A stretch of 64,000 nucleotides of DNA. Origin: Xanthobacteraceae bacterium. GTDB taxonomy: Bacteria > Pseudomonadota > Alphaproteobacteria > Rhizobiales > Xanthobacteraceae. The translations under genes and the position numbers were made by a program. Below the pieces are notes generated by a model. It ran no database searches. It saw nothing but the letters and a program-made list of their open reading frames with translations, and was not told where the DNA came from. The stretch is taken from the NCBI GenBank assembly GCA_019745775.1, contig JAIESR010000070.1:19545-83544 (forward strand), read 5' to 3'. Shown here piece after piece: positions 48,311 to 57,131 of this stretch; position 1 is the stretch's first letter, and each line of letters opens with the position of its first letter.

Positions 48311-48495
48311 TATCCTCATGGTGAGGAGCGCACACCGCAGATAAGTTTACGCAATCTGCGTACACTTGATTGCGTGTGCGGTTCTCGAACCATGTGGCCC
48401 CGCTCGGGCCGCCCTCGTGCTTCGAGACGCGTTGCCATAGCGCGTCAAAGACGCGCGTAAACGTGCTTGTGGCAACGCACCTCAGCATGAGGGCG
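48311..48495. repeat. Rhizobiales-type intergenic palindromic repeat
   Basis: The gap between the deacetylase and cytochrome genes is bounded by TCCTCATGGTGAGGA (48313 onwards) and CCTCAGCATGAGG (about 48479-48491), with CTCGAACCATG and GTGCTTCGAGACGCG inside. This signature (CTCAT...GAGG plus TTCGAGACG) is that of mobile palindromic repeats scattered in Bradyrhizobium-like genomes. The body is imperfect, so it may be an old or composite copy. It also holds small opposite-strand frames that are not credible genes. Confidence 0.7.
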
Positions 48496-48509
48496 GAACA
48501 AAGCCGCCG

Positions 48510-48983
48510 CTATTTCTTCTGCGCGTGGATCACGACGCCTTCGAGGACTTTCGGATCTGGCGGTAGATCCTTGTCGCCCGCAGGAATCTCGCTGACCGCG
48601 AACATGTACGTAATCGAGTCGATCGCTTGCTGATCCGAGAGCGTGCCCGGATTGTCGGTCGGCATCATCTCACGCACATATTTGAAGAGTTCGGCCACCG
48701 TCTTGCCTTCCCATTTCCGCAGGAACCCCGCGCGCGCGATCGCCGGTGATGGCGGCTGGTCCGACTGGGCGGCACCGTTCAGCTTCGGCCCGTGGCATTG
48801 CGAGCAGGCGCCGGAATAGAGCGTCTGGCCGCGCTTGCTCTGGGCCTCGGTATACACGCCGCTCCAGATCGACACCTGGGCCGCGGCCGGCTCCGTGAGA
48901 ACCGCCATCGTCGCCATAGCGGCCGCGAGCGTGGCGCCAACCGTCGTCAACCTCGGACGTACTGTCCAGCTGCAGGATTTCAT
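48510..48983 (-). CDS. exported cytochrome c
   Basis: A 157-residue mono-haem cytochrome. It has a signal peptide (about residues 1-36, ending in EPAAAQ), a haem motif CSQCH (GACSQCHGPKLNG), and a probable axial methionine in REMMPTDNPG, which fits class I cytochromes. The ATG at 48983 has GGTGG 5 bases upstream; a GTG 5 codons earlier is less likely. It is the last gene of the group amidohydrolase, FAD dehydrogenase, Ig-like protein, cytochrome, and is the obvious electron acceptor of the dehydrogenase. Confidence 0.88.
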   Translation of the reverse strand: MKSCSWTVRPRLTTVGATLAAAMATMAVLTEPAAAQVSIWSGVYTEAQSKRGQTLYSGACSQCHGPKLNGAAQSDQPPSPAIARAGFLRKWEGKTVAELFKYVREMMPTDNPGTLSDQQAIDSITYMFAVSEIPAGDKDLPPDPKVLEGVVIHAQKK

Positions 48984-49012
48984 CACACCACCTTCCACTC
49001 GATTTTATCGTC

Positions 49013-49966
49013 TTAAGCTATCGGATACTCGTCCGGATTTACCCAAGGCGAATCTCCGTCCAGTTCCGCCCGGGTGATCATGTCGGCCGTCACGTCCGCG
49101 CTGGTGGCGATCGAAACGTATTTGGCCGCCGATACGAAGATCTCGTAGTGACCCCTGGTCACCTTGACCCTGGCGACACCGTTCTCGTCGGTCGTCGCCC
49201 GATACGGATGCATGACCACGCGCGCATCCTTGATCGGCGTTTGCTTCTCCCTGTCGATGGCCTCGATCGTAACCTCGTAATCGGGCGCAGCGACGACACG
49301 AAGCGACACGGCGACCGCGCCGGTCTCATGCGGCAACGCGCAATCCCAGGCGGCGGTTCGAACTTCCCATTGATGGGATCCCGTTGACGACGGCGCTTCC
49401 GCCTCGACCTCGGCCACATAAAGCGCATCGGTCTCCGGCCAGATTTCGCTGCCGAGTTTTGCAGCGCCGATTTGTTTGCCGTCGCCGTCGACGATCGCGA
49501 GCCCCTGCGCGGCGAGACAGCATCCGGCCGAGCATCGGACGCCGACCATGAACTTGAAGCGCGAGCCGGCCTCGATCGCGGACGGCATATCCCAGACGTT
49601 CAGCGCCGCCCCATGCGCCTTGACGACAACCCGGACGTTCGACGCAGCCACTTCCTGCCAGGCGCCGTCCCTGTCGGGCGAGAGCACGAGGGCTCGATAG
49701 ACATGCTCGCCGGCGGTGCGCGGCGCCGGCACCACGATGCCTTCCGCAATGTAGGTGTCGTCTTCGTCCTCGGCCTCGGCAAGCTCGGCCTGCGCCAGCT
49801 CGGCGCCCTCGCCGTCACGGATCGAGACTCGCAGCGCGCGCAGGCCATCCTCACCGGCAGCCGTGACCTGGACGTTCAGCGTGATGTCGGTGCCGGCATC
49901 CGCTTCGTCGGGTGAAACCTCGACGGTGCAGGTGCATTGGGCGTTATTCGTTTTGCTTTCCGACAA
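49013..49966 (-). CDS. Ig-like/carboxypeptidase-regulatory-like protein of unknown function
   Basis: A 317-residue, mostly beta-structured acidic protein with three probable beta-sandwich units: residues about 10-115 (TCTVEVSPDEADAGTDITLNVQVTAAGEDG), about 120-235 (ALNVWDMPSAIEAGSRFKFMVGVRCSAGCCLAAQGLAIVDGDG), and about 240-300, like carboxypeptidase regulatory domains (KDARVVMHPYRATTDENGVARVKVTRGHYEIFVSAAKY). No signal peptide is seen. The only possible start is a TTG at 49966, directly after an in-frame TGA four codons upstream. It lies between the FAD dehydrogenase and the cytochrome (gaps 74 and 29 bases), so it should belong to the same complex or pathway. Confidence 0.7.
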   Translation of the reverse strand: MSESKTNNAQCTCTVEVSPDEADAGTDITLNVQVTAAGEDGLRALRVSIRDGEGAELAQAELAEAEDEDDTYIAEGIVVPAPRTAGEHVYRALVLSPDRDGAWQEVAASNVRVVVKAHGAALNVWDMPSAIEAGSRFKFMVGVRCSAGCCLAAQGLAIVDGDGKQIGAAKLGSEIWPETDALYVAEVEAEAPSSTGSHQWEVRTAAWDCALPHETGAVAVSLRVVAAPDYEVTIEAIDREKQTPIKDARVVMHPYRATTDENGVARVKVTRGHYEIFVSAAKYVSIATSADVTADMITRAELDGDSPWVNPDEYPIA

Positions 49967-50040
49967 CGAAGCACTCTTTCACAAGAGACACTAGCGCCGG
50001 TGAGGCCAAGCCCCACCGGCTGTCAGTGCGTACTCCCTTA

Positions 50041-52119
50041 TCAACCGCGTGCCTGCGCGATCGTGGTGCCGGCCATGAAGCCGTGGACCAGGCACCGGCC
50101 CAGGCCGTGTTGGCCGCAGCCGCCACTCGCCTCGCCGCCGCTGTAGAGGCCCGGGATCACCGCGCCCTGCGTGTCGAGAACTTCCGTCCTGCCGTTGATC
50201 CGCAGGCCGCCATAGGAGTCGTGCCACACCGGGCAGATCGCCGCGGCGTAGAACGGCGGCTTGGCGATCTTGTGCATCGGCGCGTCCTTGCCGCGTCCGA
50301 AATCAGGATCGCCGCCTTCGTCCACGTAGGTGTTCCACTTGTTCACGGTGTCCTTGAGGTGCTTGAGCGGCACCCGCTGGAACTCGTGACGCGCGTAAAT
50401 CTTTTTCGCCAGCTCGTCGATGGTGTCGGCGGCGAAGAAGTAGCCATTCGTCATGGAAGTGAATGGCGGCTTGATGTCCCAGCCGTCACGCTCGACCGTG
50501 GCGCTGTCGAAGATCGCCCACAGCGGTCCGGAGTAGAAGTTCGGCGCCTGCGATCCCTCGTTGATCGCAACCGCGGCGTCGAGAACCGGACGGTAGTTGT
50601 ACATCGACTTGACATGCTCCGGGCTGCAGTTGCGCCAGTCATTCTGGACGTGCTGCATCGAATGGCTGCGTCCGCCGACACGCGGCCCGCCCGGCCACAC
50701 CGGCGTATCGTGACGCCGCGCAAGAGCGAGCTCGTTGTAGAAGCGCTTGCCGACCTGGTTGACCGCGATCAGATGCTCGTACGAACTCGTCCCGAGCGTA
50801 ATGCCGGTGGAACGCCGGAACGGGAAGGTCGGATGACCCGGGTACATGTCGGTGTAGGAGTCGCGCGTCGCCAGCCGCGGCGGAATGTGGAAGGTCTGGC
50901 TCGTGAGCTGGTTCTGTTGCATCCCCGCCAGATTGGCGCCGACCCGCATGCCGGCGATGATGCCGCTGCCATCCTGTCCGAGCGGCCCCATCATGGCCCA
51001 GGCGCTCGACACGAACGCCGGTTCGTTGAACGCGGGATAGAACATGCTGCGGAAATTCGTATTGGCGGGGTGACCGCCGGTGCCGACGAACACCGCCACC
51101 TTGGCGCGGATATAGACCGTCTCGCGGCGCTCTTCGATGTTGCCGTTGTCCATATAACTTTTTAGCTGTGCGCCGGTGTCGGGATCGAACCGCGGCGTAT
51201 AGGTGGTCTTGATGCCCAGCACCCGTCCCGAGAACTGCTGCTCGCGAACGAGCTCGGTCATGCGCCGGTTGAGCATGAACTTGATGCCCTTCTCGCGTGC
51301 GGCGAACTCGAGGCAGCGGGTGAGCGCGGCGCCGTTCCAGACCATGCCGGGACCGGCGATCTTGCTCGCGTCGCCCATGACGCGCGGCGAGAAAGCGCTG
51401 GAGCTCTTGCCCTCGACGCCCGCGTCCTGCCGCGTCACGGTCCCGGCCTTCATGTCGGTCTTGTCGCCAAGCCTGAGGATCGTGAATGCCCGCCGGGCGC
51501 GTGAGATCCCGCCGGCCGGATGCGTGCCGCTGATGCGTGAAAAGCGCACATAGTTGTCCATCAGGAATTGCCGGGTGCCGTAGCAATTTTCGGCCCAGGC
51601 CCGCTGCACGTCGCGGTCGTTGTAGCGGTAGGACGCCTGCGCCGCGACGTCGAGCACACTCCAGTCGGTCATGTCCCTGAACAGGAAGTCGACATCTTCC
51701 CGCATTTCCTCGGGCTTGTGCAGCGGAGGAACCTTGATGAAGCCTTCCTTGTCGGCTTCGCCCGCGATGTCGCGCAGCTGGCAGGGATCGCCGCCGCCCA
51801 ACGAGACCTGGCCGCCGCTGTGGGCCATTTTGCCGCCGACGTCGAAGTTCTGGTCGACGATGAGCACACGCAGGCCGGCGTCGCGTGCCCGGATGGCGCA
51901 TGGCAGGCCGGAAGCGCCCGCCCCGATAACGACGAGATCTACCTCATAGTCCCACTTGATGTTGTCGGCGGCGGTCGTCTGCGCGGGCGCCTCGCCCACA
52001 CTGGCGCCAAGCGCGGCCGCGCTGACGCCGGCGACGGCACCTTGGGTGAGGAAATTACGGCGGCTGACGGACTTGTCGGGGGTTTTTTGTTCCGGCTTGC
52101 TGTCGCGCTTCTTGGCCAT
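50041..52119 (-). CDS. Tat-exported FAD-binding dehydrogenase (fumarate reductase/ketosteroid dehydrogenase type)
   Basis: A 692-residue flavoprotein. The N-terminus has the Tat motif SVSRRNFLTQGAVAGVSAAALGASVGEA. The FAD Rossmann motif is VVIGAGASGLPCAIRARDAG, and the C-terminal flavin segment is GLYSGGEASGGCGQHGLGRCLVHGFMAG. The order is that of the FAD_binding_2 family (fumarate reductase flavoproteins, 3-ketosteroid delta1-dehydrogenase, urocanate reductase). The ATG at 52119 has GGGAGAAG upstream. Genes for an Ig-like protein and a cytochrome c follow, so the electron acceptor is probably that cytochrome. The substrate is unknown. Confidence 0.88.
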   Translation of the reverse strand: MAKKRDSKPEQKTPDKSVSRRNFLTQGAVAGVSAAALGASVGEAPAQTTAADNIKWDYEVDLVVIGAGASGLPCAIRARDAGLRVLIVDQNFDVGGKMAHSGGQVSLGGGDPCQLRDIAGEADKEGFIKVPPLHKPEEMREDVDFLFRDMTDWSVLDVAAQASYRYNDRDVQRAWAENCYGTRQFLMDNYVRFSRISGTHPAGGISRARRAFTILRLGDKTDMKAGTVTRQDAGVEGKSSSAFSPRVMGDASKIAGPGMVWNGAALTRCLEFAAREKGIKFMLNRRMTELVREQQFSGRVLGIKTTYTPRFDPDTGAQLKSYMDNGNIEERRETVYIRAKVAVFVGTGGHPANTNFRSMFYPAFNEPAFVSSAWAMMGPLGQDGSGIIAGMRVGANLAGMQQNQLTSQTFHIPPRLATRDSYTDMYPGHPTFPFRRSTGITLGTSSYEHLIAVNQVGKRFYNELALARRHDTPVWPGGPRVGGRSHSMQHVQNDWRNCSPEHVKSMYNYRPVLDAAVAINEGSQAPNFYSGPLWAIFDSATVERDGWDIKPPFTSMTNGYFFAADTIDELAKKIYARHEFQRVPLKHLKDTVNKWNTYVDEGGDPDFGRGKDAPMHKIAKPPFYAAAICPVWHDSYGGLRINGRTEVLDTQGAVIPGLYSGGEASGGCGQHGLGRCLVHGFMAGTTIAQARG

Positions 52120-52294
52120 GCGTTCTTCTCCCTAGGGCACGTGTTTATTTGTTCGACGAGCCGGACCCGTCCCCGGCGTTGGTGCCAAGCCTAACGCGTC
52201 GAATGACTATCGGAAAGTGGGTTGGCCCGTGCCGCAGCCTGCTTGTGACGCCAAGCCTCAGCCGCCGGAAACGGCGCGATCTCACCCTGCGATC

Positions 52295-54109
52295 TCACCC
52301 CGCCCAGTTCGCCGTCTCGTGCACGATTCGGCCGCCGACCATCGTCATCAATGACGTGAGCCCTTCGATGCGGTCCTCGGCGACAGTCAGCGGATCCTCG
52401 CTGAGCACCACGAGGTCGGCGTACTTCCCGACCTGCAAGGTGCCGCGCTTGTCTTCGTCGAACGTCAGGTAGGCGCCGTCGGCGGTCGCGCAGCGCAGCG
52501 CCTCCATGCGCGACAGCGCCTGCTTGGGCGCGACCACCTGCTTGGTCACGTAGCTCCTGCGCTGGATCGTCTGCGCGACCGGCAGGAAATTCGAGATCGG
52601 GACGTTGTCGGTCGCGAGCGACACCTTGACGCCGGCGTCGAGCAGGCTCCGCAGCGGCACGATCTCGTCGTGGCGCTCCGGCGGCAGGCGCTTGGCGTGA
52701 ACGTGCAGCCCTTTGTAGAGATAGTTGTTGGTGTGGGTGGTGAGAACCAGGCCCATGCGCACGATGCGTTCGACGTCCTTGGGCGAGAAATCGTTGATGT
52801 GGGCGATCACCCAGCGCTTGCCCTTGAGCGGCACCTCGCGATCGACCTCGTCGTAGAGGTCGAGCACCGGCGGCCCGTTCATGACCACGCGGATGTCGTT
52901 GGCCGCGAGACGCACCAGCACCTCCTTGAGCTGCGGCCGCGGCAGCCCCGAGGTGTAGTTGAAGCCGGCCCAGCCGGTGTACGCGCCGGCGGCGGCGCTC
53001 CGCACGGCCGACGCCGGATTCTGCCCCAGGCTGACATAGACGCCGCTCATCTTGAGCCGATCGTCGCCGATCGCGGGTTCGCCGAGCCACGCCGCCCAGG
53101 AGTCGACGAACGGACCGAGCGGCGCGTTGCCGGCGGCGAGCCAGTCCGGGCTGAAGGCGAGCGTGGTGCGCATCGAGAGCGCGCCGTCCCGGTGCGTCTG
53201 CTTGTAGACGCGGATCAGCTCGCCCGCCGCGCCATGGCCTTCGAAGATGCCGGTGGTGCCGACCGCGTGATAGAGCCGCTGCGATTCCTGGAGCGCCTTC
53301 ATGCGGTCCTGGTGCGAAAAGCGCGTCGCCTCGCGAAACCAGAGAAGCTCGGTGATCGGCTGCATCTCCTGCTCGACGAACACGCCGGTCGGATCGCCGT
53401 TGCCGTCCTTCTCGATGGTGAGCGACTTCACCGGCGAGGCGGTGTCGCGGGTGATGCCGGCGCGCTTGAGCGCCTCGGTGTTGGCGCAGGAGACTATCGG
53501 GAACGTGCCGCGCCAGAAACCCCAGATCGAACGGATGTAGACCGGATTGTTCGGCGCCGCCTGGTCGAGTTCCTGCCGCGTCGGCCAGCGTTTTTCGGCG
53601 AGGATGTCGGGCACATCGAAATAATACGGCGGATTGCCGATCGGCATGGTGACGATCCACTCGCCGGGCTGCTTGCCGCGCGCGAGCTCGGCGATGCGGT
53701 CCTGGATGTCGCGGATCGAGCGAACCCGCCCTAGCGAGGGAAACACGTTGCGCAGCCCCTCCCGGTCCATGTGGGCATGACCGTCGGTGATGCCGGGAAT
53801 GACCGCCTTGCCTTTCAGGTCGACGACGCGCGTGTTGGGGCCCGCATGCGGTGCCATGGCATCGTCCGGGCCGACGGCGATGATGTTGTCGTTGGCGACC
53901 GCGATCGCCTGCGTGACGGTCGACGCGCCGTCGATGGTGATGACCTTGCCGTTGCGCAGGATGAGATCGGCGGCGGGCGTGACCGGTGCCGCAGGAGGGC
54001 GCGCGCCCTCGCCTTGCGCCGTCGTGGCGGCGCTCATTGCGCCGAGCGCGACGCTCGCGGTCGCCGCGCCAGAGAGAAACCGCCGACGTTCGATCGCCCG
54101 CTCGGCCAT
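52295..54109 (-). CDS. exported amidohydrolase (YtcJ/Amidohydro_3 type)
   Basis: A 604-residue metal-dependent hydrolase with a Tat signal (IERRRFLSGAATASVALGAMSA). The metal motif DGHAHM appears in VIPGITDGHAHMDREG; later ligands fit VIAHINDF, TTHTNN, and the C-terminal LATDNVPISNF with the final aspartate. The C-terminal beta-sandwich segment is GTLQVGKYADLVVLSEDPLTVAEDRIEGL. This subfamily acts on amides or imides, often of aromatic or heterocyclic compounds. The ATG at 54109 has GAGGAGG 6 bases upstream. It starts 35 bases after tpiA and lies upstream of the FAD dehydrogenase, with a 175-base gap. Confidence 0.9.
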   Translation of the reverse strand: MAERAIERRRFLSGAATASVALGAMSAATTAQGEGARPPAAPVTPAADLILRNGKVITIDGASTVTQAIAVANDNIIAVGPDDAMAPHAGPNTRVVDLKGKAVIPGITDGHAHMDREGLRNVFPSLGRVRSIRDIQDRIAELARGKQPGEWIVTMPIGNPPYYFDVPDILAEKRWPTRQELDQAAPNNPVYIRSIWGFWRGTFPIVSCANTEALKRAGITRDTASPVKSLTIEKDGNGDPTGVFVEQEMQPITELLWFREATRFSHQDRMKALQESQRLYHAVGTTGIFEGHGAAGELIRVYKQTHRDGALSMRTTLAFSPDWLAAGNAPLGPFVDSWAAWLGEPAIGDDRLKMSGVYVSLGQNPASAVRSAAAGAYTGWAGFNYTSGLPRPQLKEVLVRLAANDIRVVMNGPPVLDLYDEVDREVPLKGKRWVIAHINDFSPKDVERIVRMGLVLTTHTNNYLYKGLHVHAKRLPPERHDEIVPLRSLLDAGVKVSLATDNVPISNFLPVAQTIQRRSYVTKQVVAPKQALSRMEALRCATADGAYLTFDEDKRGTLQVGKYADLVVLSEDPLTVAEDRIEGLTSLMTMVGGRIVHETANWAG

Positions 54110-54144
54110 GGTCGCCTCCTCGAGAGGTTCAATGGCCGCCGAGC

Positions 54145-54903
54145 TTACGCGAGATAGGCGCGCGCGATACCGAGAAAATCGTCGGCCTTGAGGCTCGCGC
54201 CGCCGACCAGCGCGCCGTCGACATTCGGCACGTGCAAGAGCTCGACCGCGTTCGACGGCTTCACCGAACCACCGTAGAGAATCCGGATGTCGTTGCCGGC
54301 GGCGCCGTAGCGGGTCTCGAGATGCCGGCGGATGAAGCCATGAACCGCGGCGACGTCGGCGGGGGTCGGCGTCAGCCCGGTGCCGATCGCCCACACCGGC
54401 TCGTACGCCACCACCAGGTTTTTCGCGTTCGCGCCATCCGGTAGCGACGTCTGGGTCTGCTGGTGTACGACATCGAGCGTCTTCTCGCTTTCGCGCTCGT
54501 CCTTGGTTTCGCCGACACAGACGATGGCGGTGAGACCCGCGCGCCAGGCCGCGCGCGCCTTGGCGTTCACCTCGACGTCGGTCTCGCGATGATACTGCCG
54601 GCGCTCGGAATGGCCGACGATGACCGCGACCGCGCCGGAGTCCGCGAGCATCTCCGCGGAGAGATCGCCGGTGAAGGCGCCGGAGGGCTCGGCATGGCAG
54701 TCCTGGGCGCCGACCGTCACCGGCGTGCCCTGCACCAGGCTGGCGAAGGTCGCGAGCAGCGTCGTCGGCGGGCACACCATCAGATCCGCGCGCGCCGCGA
54801 CCTCGGGAGCGCCGCTCATGATCTTGGTCAGCTCGGCCGCCGAGCCGCGCAGGCCGTTCATTTTCCAGTTGCCGGCCACGAGGGGACGCGGGGTATCAGC
54901 CAT
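54145..54903 (-). CDS. tpiA: triosephosphate isomerase
   Basis: Interconverts dihydroxyacetone phosphate and glyceraldehyde 3-phosphate. The 252-residue barrel has N12 and K14 in AGNWKMNG, the electrophilic H98 in VGHSERR, the catalytic base E168 in [10 protein letters not shown], loop 6, and the phosphate-binding [10 protein letters not shown] and GGASLK. The ATG at 54903 has AGGAAC upstream. It is divergent from ppiD. In relatives secG follows directly; here the accessory genes come next, beginning with the amidohydrolase. Confidence 0.98.
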   Translation of the reverse strand: MADTPRPLVAGNWKMNGLRGSAAELTKIMSGAPEVAARADLMVCPPTTLLATFASLVQGTPVTVGAQDCHAEPSGAFTGDLSAEMLADSGAVAVIVGHSERRQYHRETDVEVNAKARAAWRAGLTAIVCVGETKDERESEKTLDVVHQQTQTSLPDGANAKNLVVAYEPVWAIGTGLTPTPADVAAVHGFIRRHLETRYGAAGNDIRILYGGSVKPSNAVELLHVPNVDGALVGGASLKADDFLGIARAYLA

Positions 54904-55196
54904 GTCGGTTCCTGTCGGCCCTTCGCGATCGGAGATGCCCTGGAGGCGTCGTTGAAAGCGCGTCCGTCAGCACGCTTCGCCCACAATTACCGGCCCCCTA
55001 TCCTTACCATTGACCGGCTTCCCGGAAGCACCTAAATCCTTCGTGGATTCCGTTGGTTAGGCTCTTCCTGCGGCGCCCCGGCGCAATCTCGTGACCGGGG
55101 ACGAATTCTAACCTAGGATGACCGTAACGCCTTGCCGGCGCAGGAGCAAAAGAAGCCCGCAGCACCGGCGCTCTCAATCATCCGGAACACGGCACC

Positions 55197-57113
55197 ATGC
55201 TTCGAGGTATCCGCACCGCCTCCGCCAATTGGCTCGGCAGGATCGTCATGGGCGCCGTGTTCGGCCTGATCGCGATCTCGTTCGCGATCTGGGGCATCGG
55301 CGATGTTTTCCGCGGCTTCGGCCGCTCCGGCCTGGCGCGCATCGGCGGCACCGAGATCACCATCGAGCAATTCCGCTCGCTTTACAGCGAACGGCTCCAG
55401 CAGCTTGGGCGCCAGCTCGGCCGTCCGATCACGCTCGACCAGGCCCAGCAGATGGGCCTCGACAAGCAGCTGGTCGGGCAGCTCATCGGCGAGGCGACGC
55501 TCGACGAGCGCGTGAAGGCGCTGGGGCTCGGCATCAGCGACGCCGAGATGTCGCGCCGGATCATGGACAATCCGGAATTCCGCGGGCCGACCGGGCAGTT
55601 CGACCGCCAGCTGTTCGAAATGAGGCTGCGCCAGAACCAGACCAACGAGCGCCGCTTCCTCGACGAGCAGCGCCGCCTGATCCTGCGGCGGCAACTGGCC
55701 GGCACCGTGATCAACGGCACGCAGCTCCCGAAAGCCGCGATGGAGGCCGCCGATCGGTTCCAGAACGAGCAGCGCTCGGTCGAGTATGTGCTGCTCGAGC
55801 GCGCGCAGGCCGGCGAGATCCCGGATCCGACGCCGGAGCAGCTCGCGAAATATTTCGAGGAGCGCAAGGCGCTGTTCCGGGCGCCCGAGTACCGCAGGAT
55901 CGTGATCCTGCCGCTGATCCCCGGCGAGCAGGCGATGTGGACGACGGTCTCCGACGCCGACGTGCAGAAGGCCTATGAGGACCGCCGCGCCCGCTACCTC
56001 ACGCCCGAGCGGCGCGAGCTGCAGCAGATCGTGTTCAACAATCAAGAGGACGCCCAGGCGGCGGCGGATCGCATCGCCAAGGGTGAATCGTTCCTCGACA
56101 TCGCCAAGGAGCGCAAGCTGACCGAGAAGGAAACCGATCTCGGCCTGCTTACCAGGGCCGCGATCATCGATCAGGCGATCGCCAACGCCGCCTTCGCGCT
56201 CCAGGAGAACGGGGTCAGCGAGCCCGTCAAGGGCCGCTTCGGGATCGTGCTGGTGCGCGTCGTCAAGATCGAGCCCGAGGCCGTGCGGCCGTTCGCCGAG
56301 GTCCGCGACGAGCTGCGCAAGGAGCTCGCCAACGAGCGCGCCCGGGCCGAGATCCTGCCGCTCTACGACAAGATCGAGGACGAGCGCTCGATCGGCCGCC
56401 CGCTCGCCGAAGCCGCGGCCAATCTCAAGCTTGCGGTGCGCACCATCGAGGTCAACCGCCAGGGCGTCACCCCCTCCGGCAAGCCGGAGGTCAATATCCC
56501 CGACGCGCAGCGCCTCATCACCCAGGCGTTCAACGCCGAGGTCGGCGTCGAGAACGATCCGCTGCAGGTCCAGGGCGGCTACGTCTGGTACGAGGTGGCG
56601 GCGATCACGCCGGAGCGCGAGCGCAAGCTCGATGAGGTGAAGGACGAACTCGAAACCCGCTGGCGTGACGACCAGGTCGCGAACCTCCTGCGCGCCAAGG
56701 CGGCCGAGCTCCTTGAAAAGCTCAAGGCCGGCGCGCCGTTCGCCGACGTCATGAAGGCCGCGGGCCTCAAGGTCGAGACCCGCGCCGACATCAAGCGCGG
56801 CAACGCCGTGGCGCCGTTCTCGGCCCGCACCATCGACGCGATCTTCCGCACCGCCAAGGACGCCTACGACACCGCCGATGCGGCCGCCCCCGGCGAGCAG
56901 ATCGTGTTCCGCGTCACCGGCATCACCATGCCGGAGGTCGATCCGAAGTCCGAGGACGCGGCCCGGATCCGCGACGCGCTCAACCAGGGCTTCAGCACCG
57001 ACGTGTTCGGCGGCTATCTCGCCTATCTGCAGCGCCTGGTCGGCGTGACGATCAACGACAATGCGCTCAGGCAGGTCGTCACCGGCCAGAGCCAGAGTCA
57101 AAGCAGCAACTGA
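55197..57113 (+). CDS. ppiD: membrane-anchored peptidyl-prolyl isomerase/chaperone, PpiD-like (SurA N-terminal type)
   Basis: A periplasmic chaperone of 638 residues tethered by one membrane helix (about residues 16-36, GRIVMGAVFGLIAISFAIWGI). It has a SurA-like N-domain (about 45-240), a parvulin-type PPIase domain (about 240-380; RRELQQIVFNNQEDAQAAADRIAKGESF, then LGLLTRAAIIDQAIANAAFALQENGVSEPVKGRFGIVLVRVVKIEP), and a long C-terminal chaperone region. Parvulin active-site residues are only partly conserved, as in many PpiD. The 293-base region before it, divergent from tpiA, should hold its promoter. trpE follows after 18 bases. Confidence 0.92.
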   Translation: MLRGIRTASANWLGRIVMGAVFGLIAISFAIWGIGDVFRGFGRSGLARIGGTEITIEQFRSLYSERLQQLGRQLGRPITLDQAQQMGLDKQLVGQLIGEATLDERVKALGLGISDAEMSRRIMDNPEFRGPTGQFDRQLFEMRLRQNQTNERRFLDEQRRLILRRQLAGTVINGTQLPKAAMEAADRFQNEQRSVEYVLLERAQAGEIPDPTPEQLAKYFEERKALFRAPEYRRIVILPLIPGEQAMWTTVSDADVQKAYEDRRARYLTPERRELQQIVFNNQEDAQAAADRIAKGESFLDIAKERKLTEKETDLGLLTRAAIIDQAIANAAFALQENGVSEPVKGRFGIVLVRVVKIEPEAVRPFAEVRDELRKELANERARAEILPLYDKIEDERSIGRPLAEAAANLKLAVRTIEVNRQGVTPSGKPEVNIPDAQRLITQAFNAEVGVENDPLQVQGGYVWYEVAAITPERERKLDEVKDELETRWRDDQVANLLRAKAAELLEKLKAGAPFADVMKAAGLKVETRADIKRGNAVAPFSARTIDAIFRTAKDAYDTADAAAPGEQIVFRVTGITMPEVDPKSEDAARIRDALNQGFSTDVFGGYLAYLQRLVGVTINDNALRQVVTGQSQSQSSN

Positions 57114-57131
57114 GTCCGTGGGCGGTTCCGG

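Noticed and set aside
48093..48488. Minus-strand frame of 131 codons across the palindromic repeat
   Set aside because: It spans the end of the deacetylase gene and a repeat element; no domain or start signal supports it.
55113..57101. Minus-strand open frame of 662 codons opposite ppiD
   Set aside because: Shadow of the chaperone gene; repetitive Leu/Arg/Ala composition and no recognisable motif.
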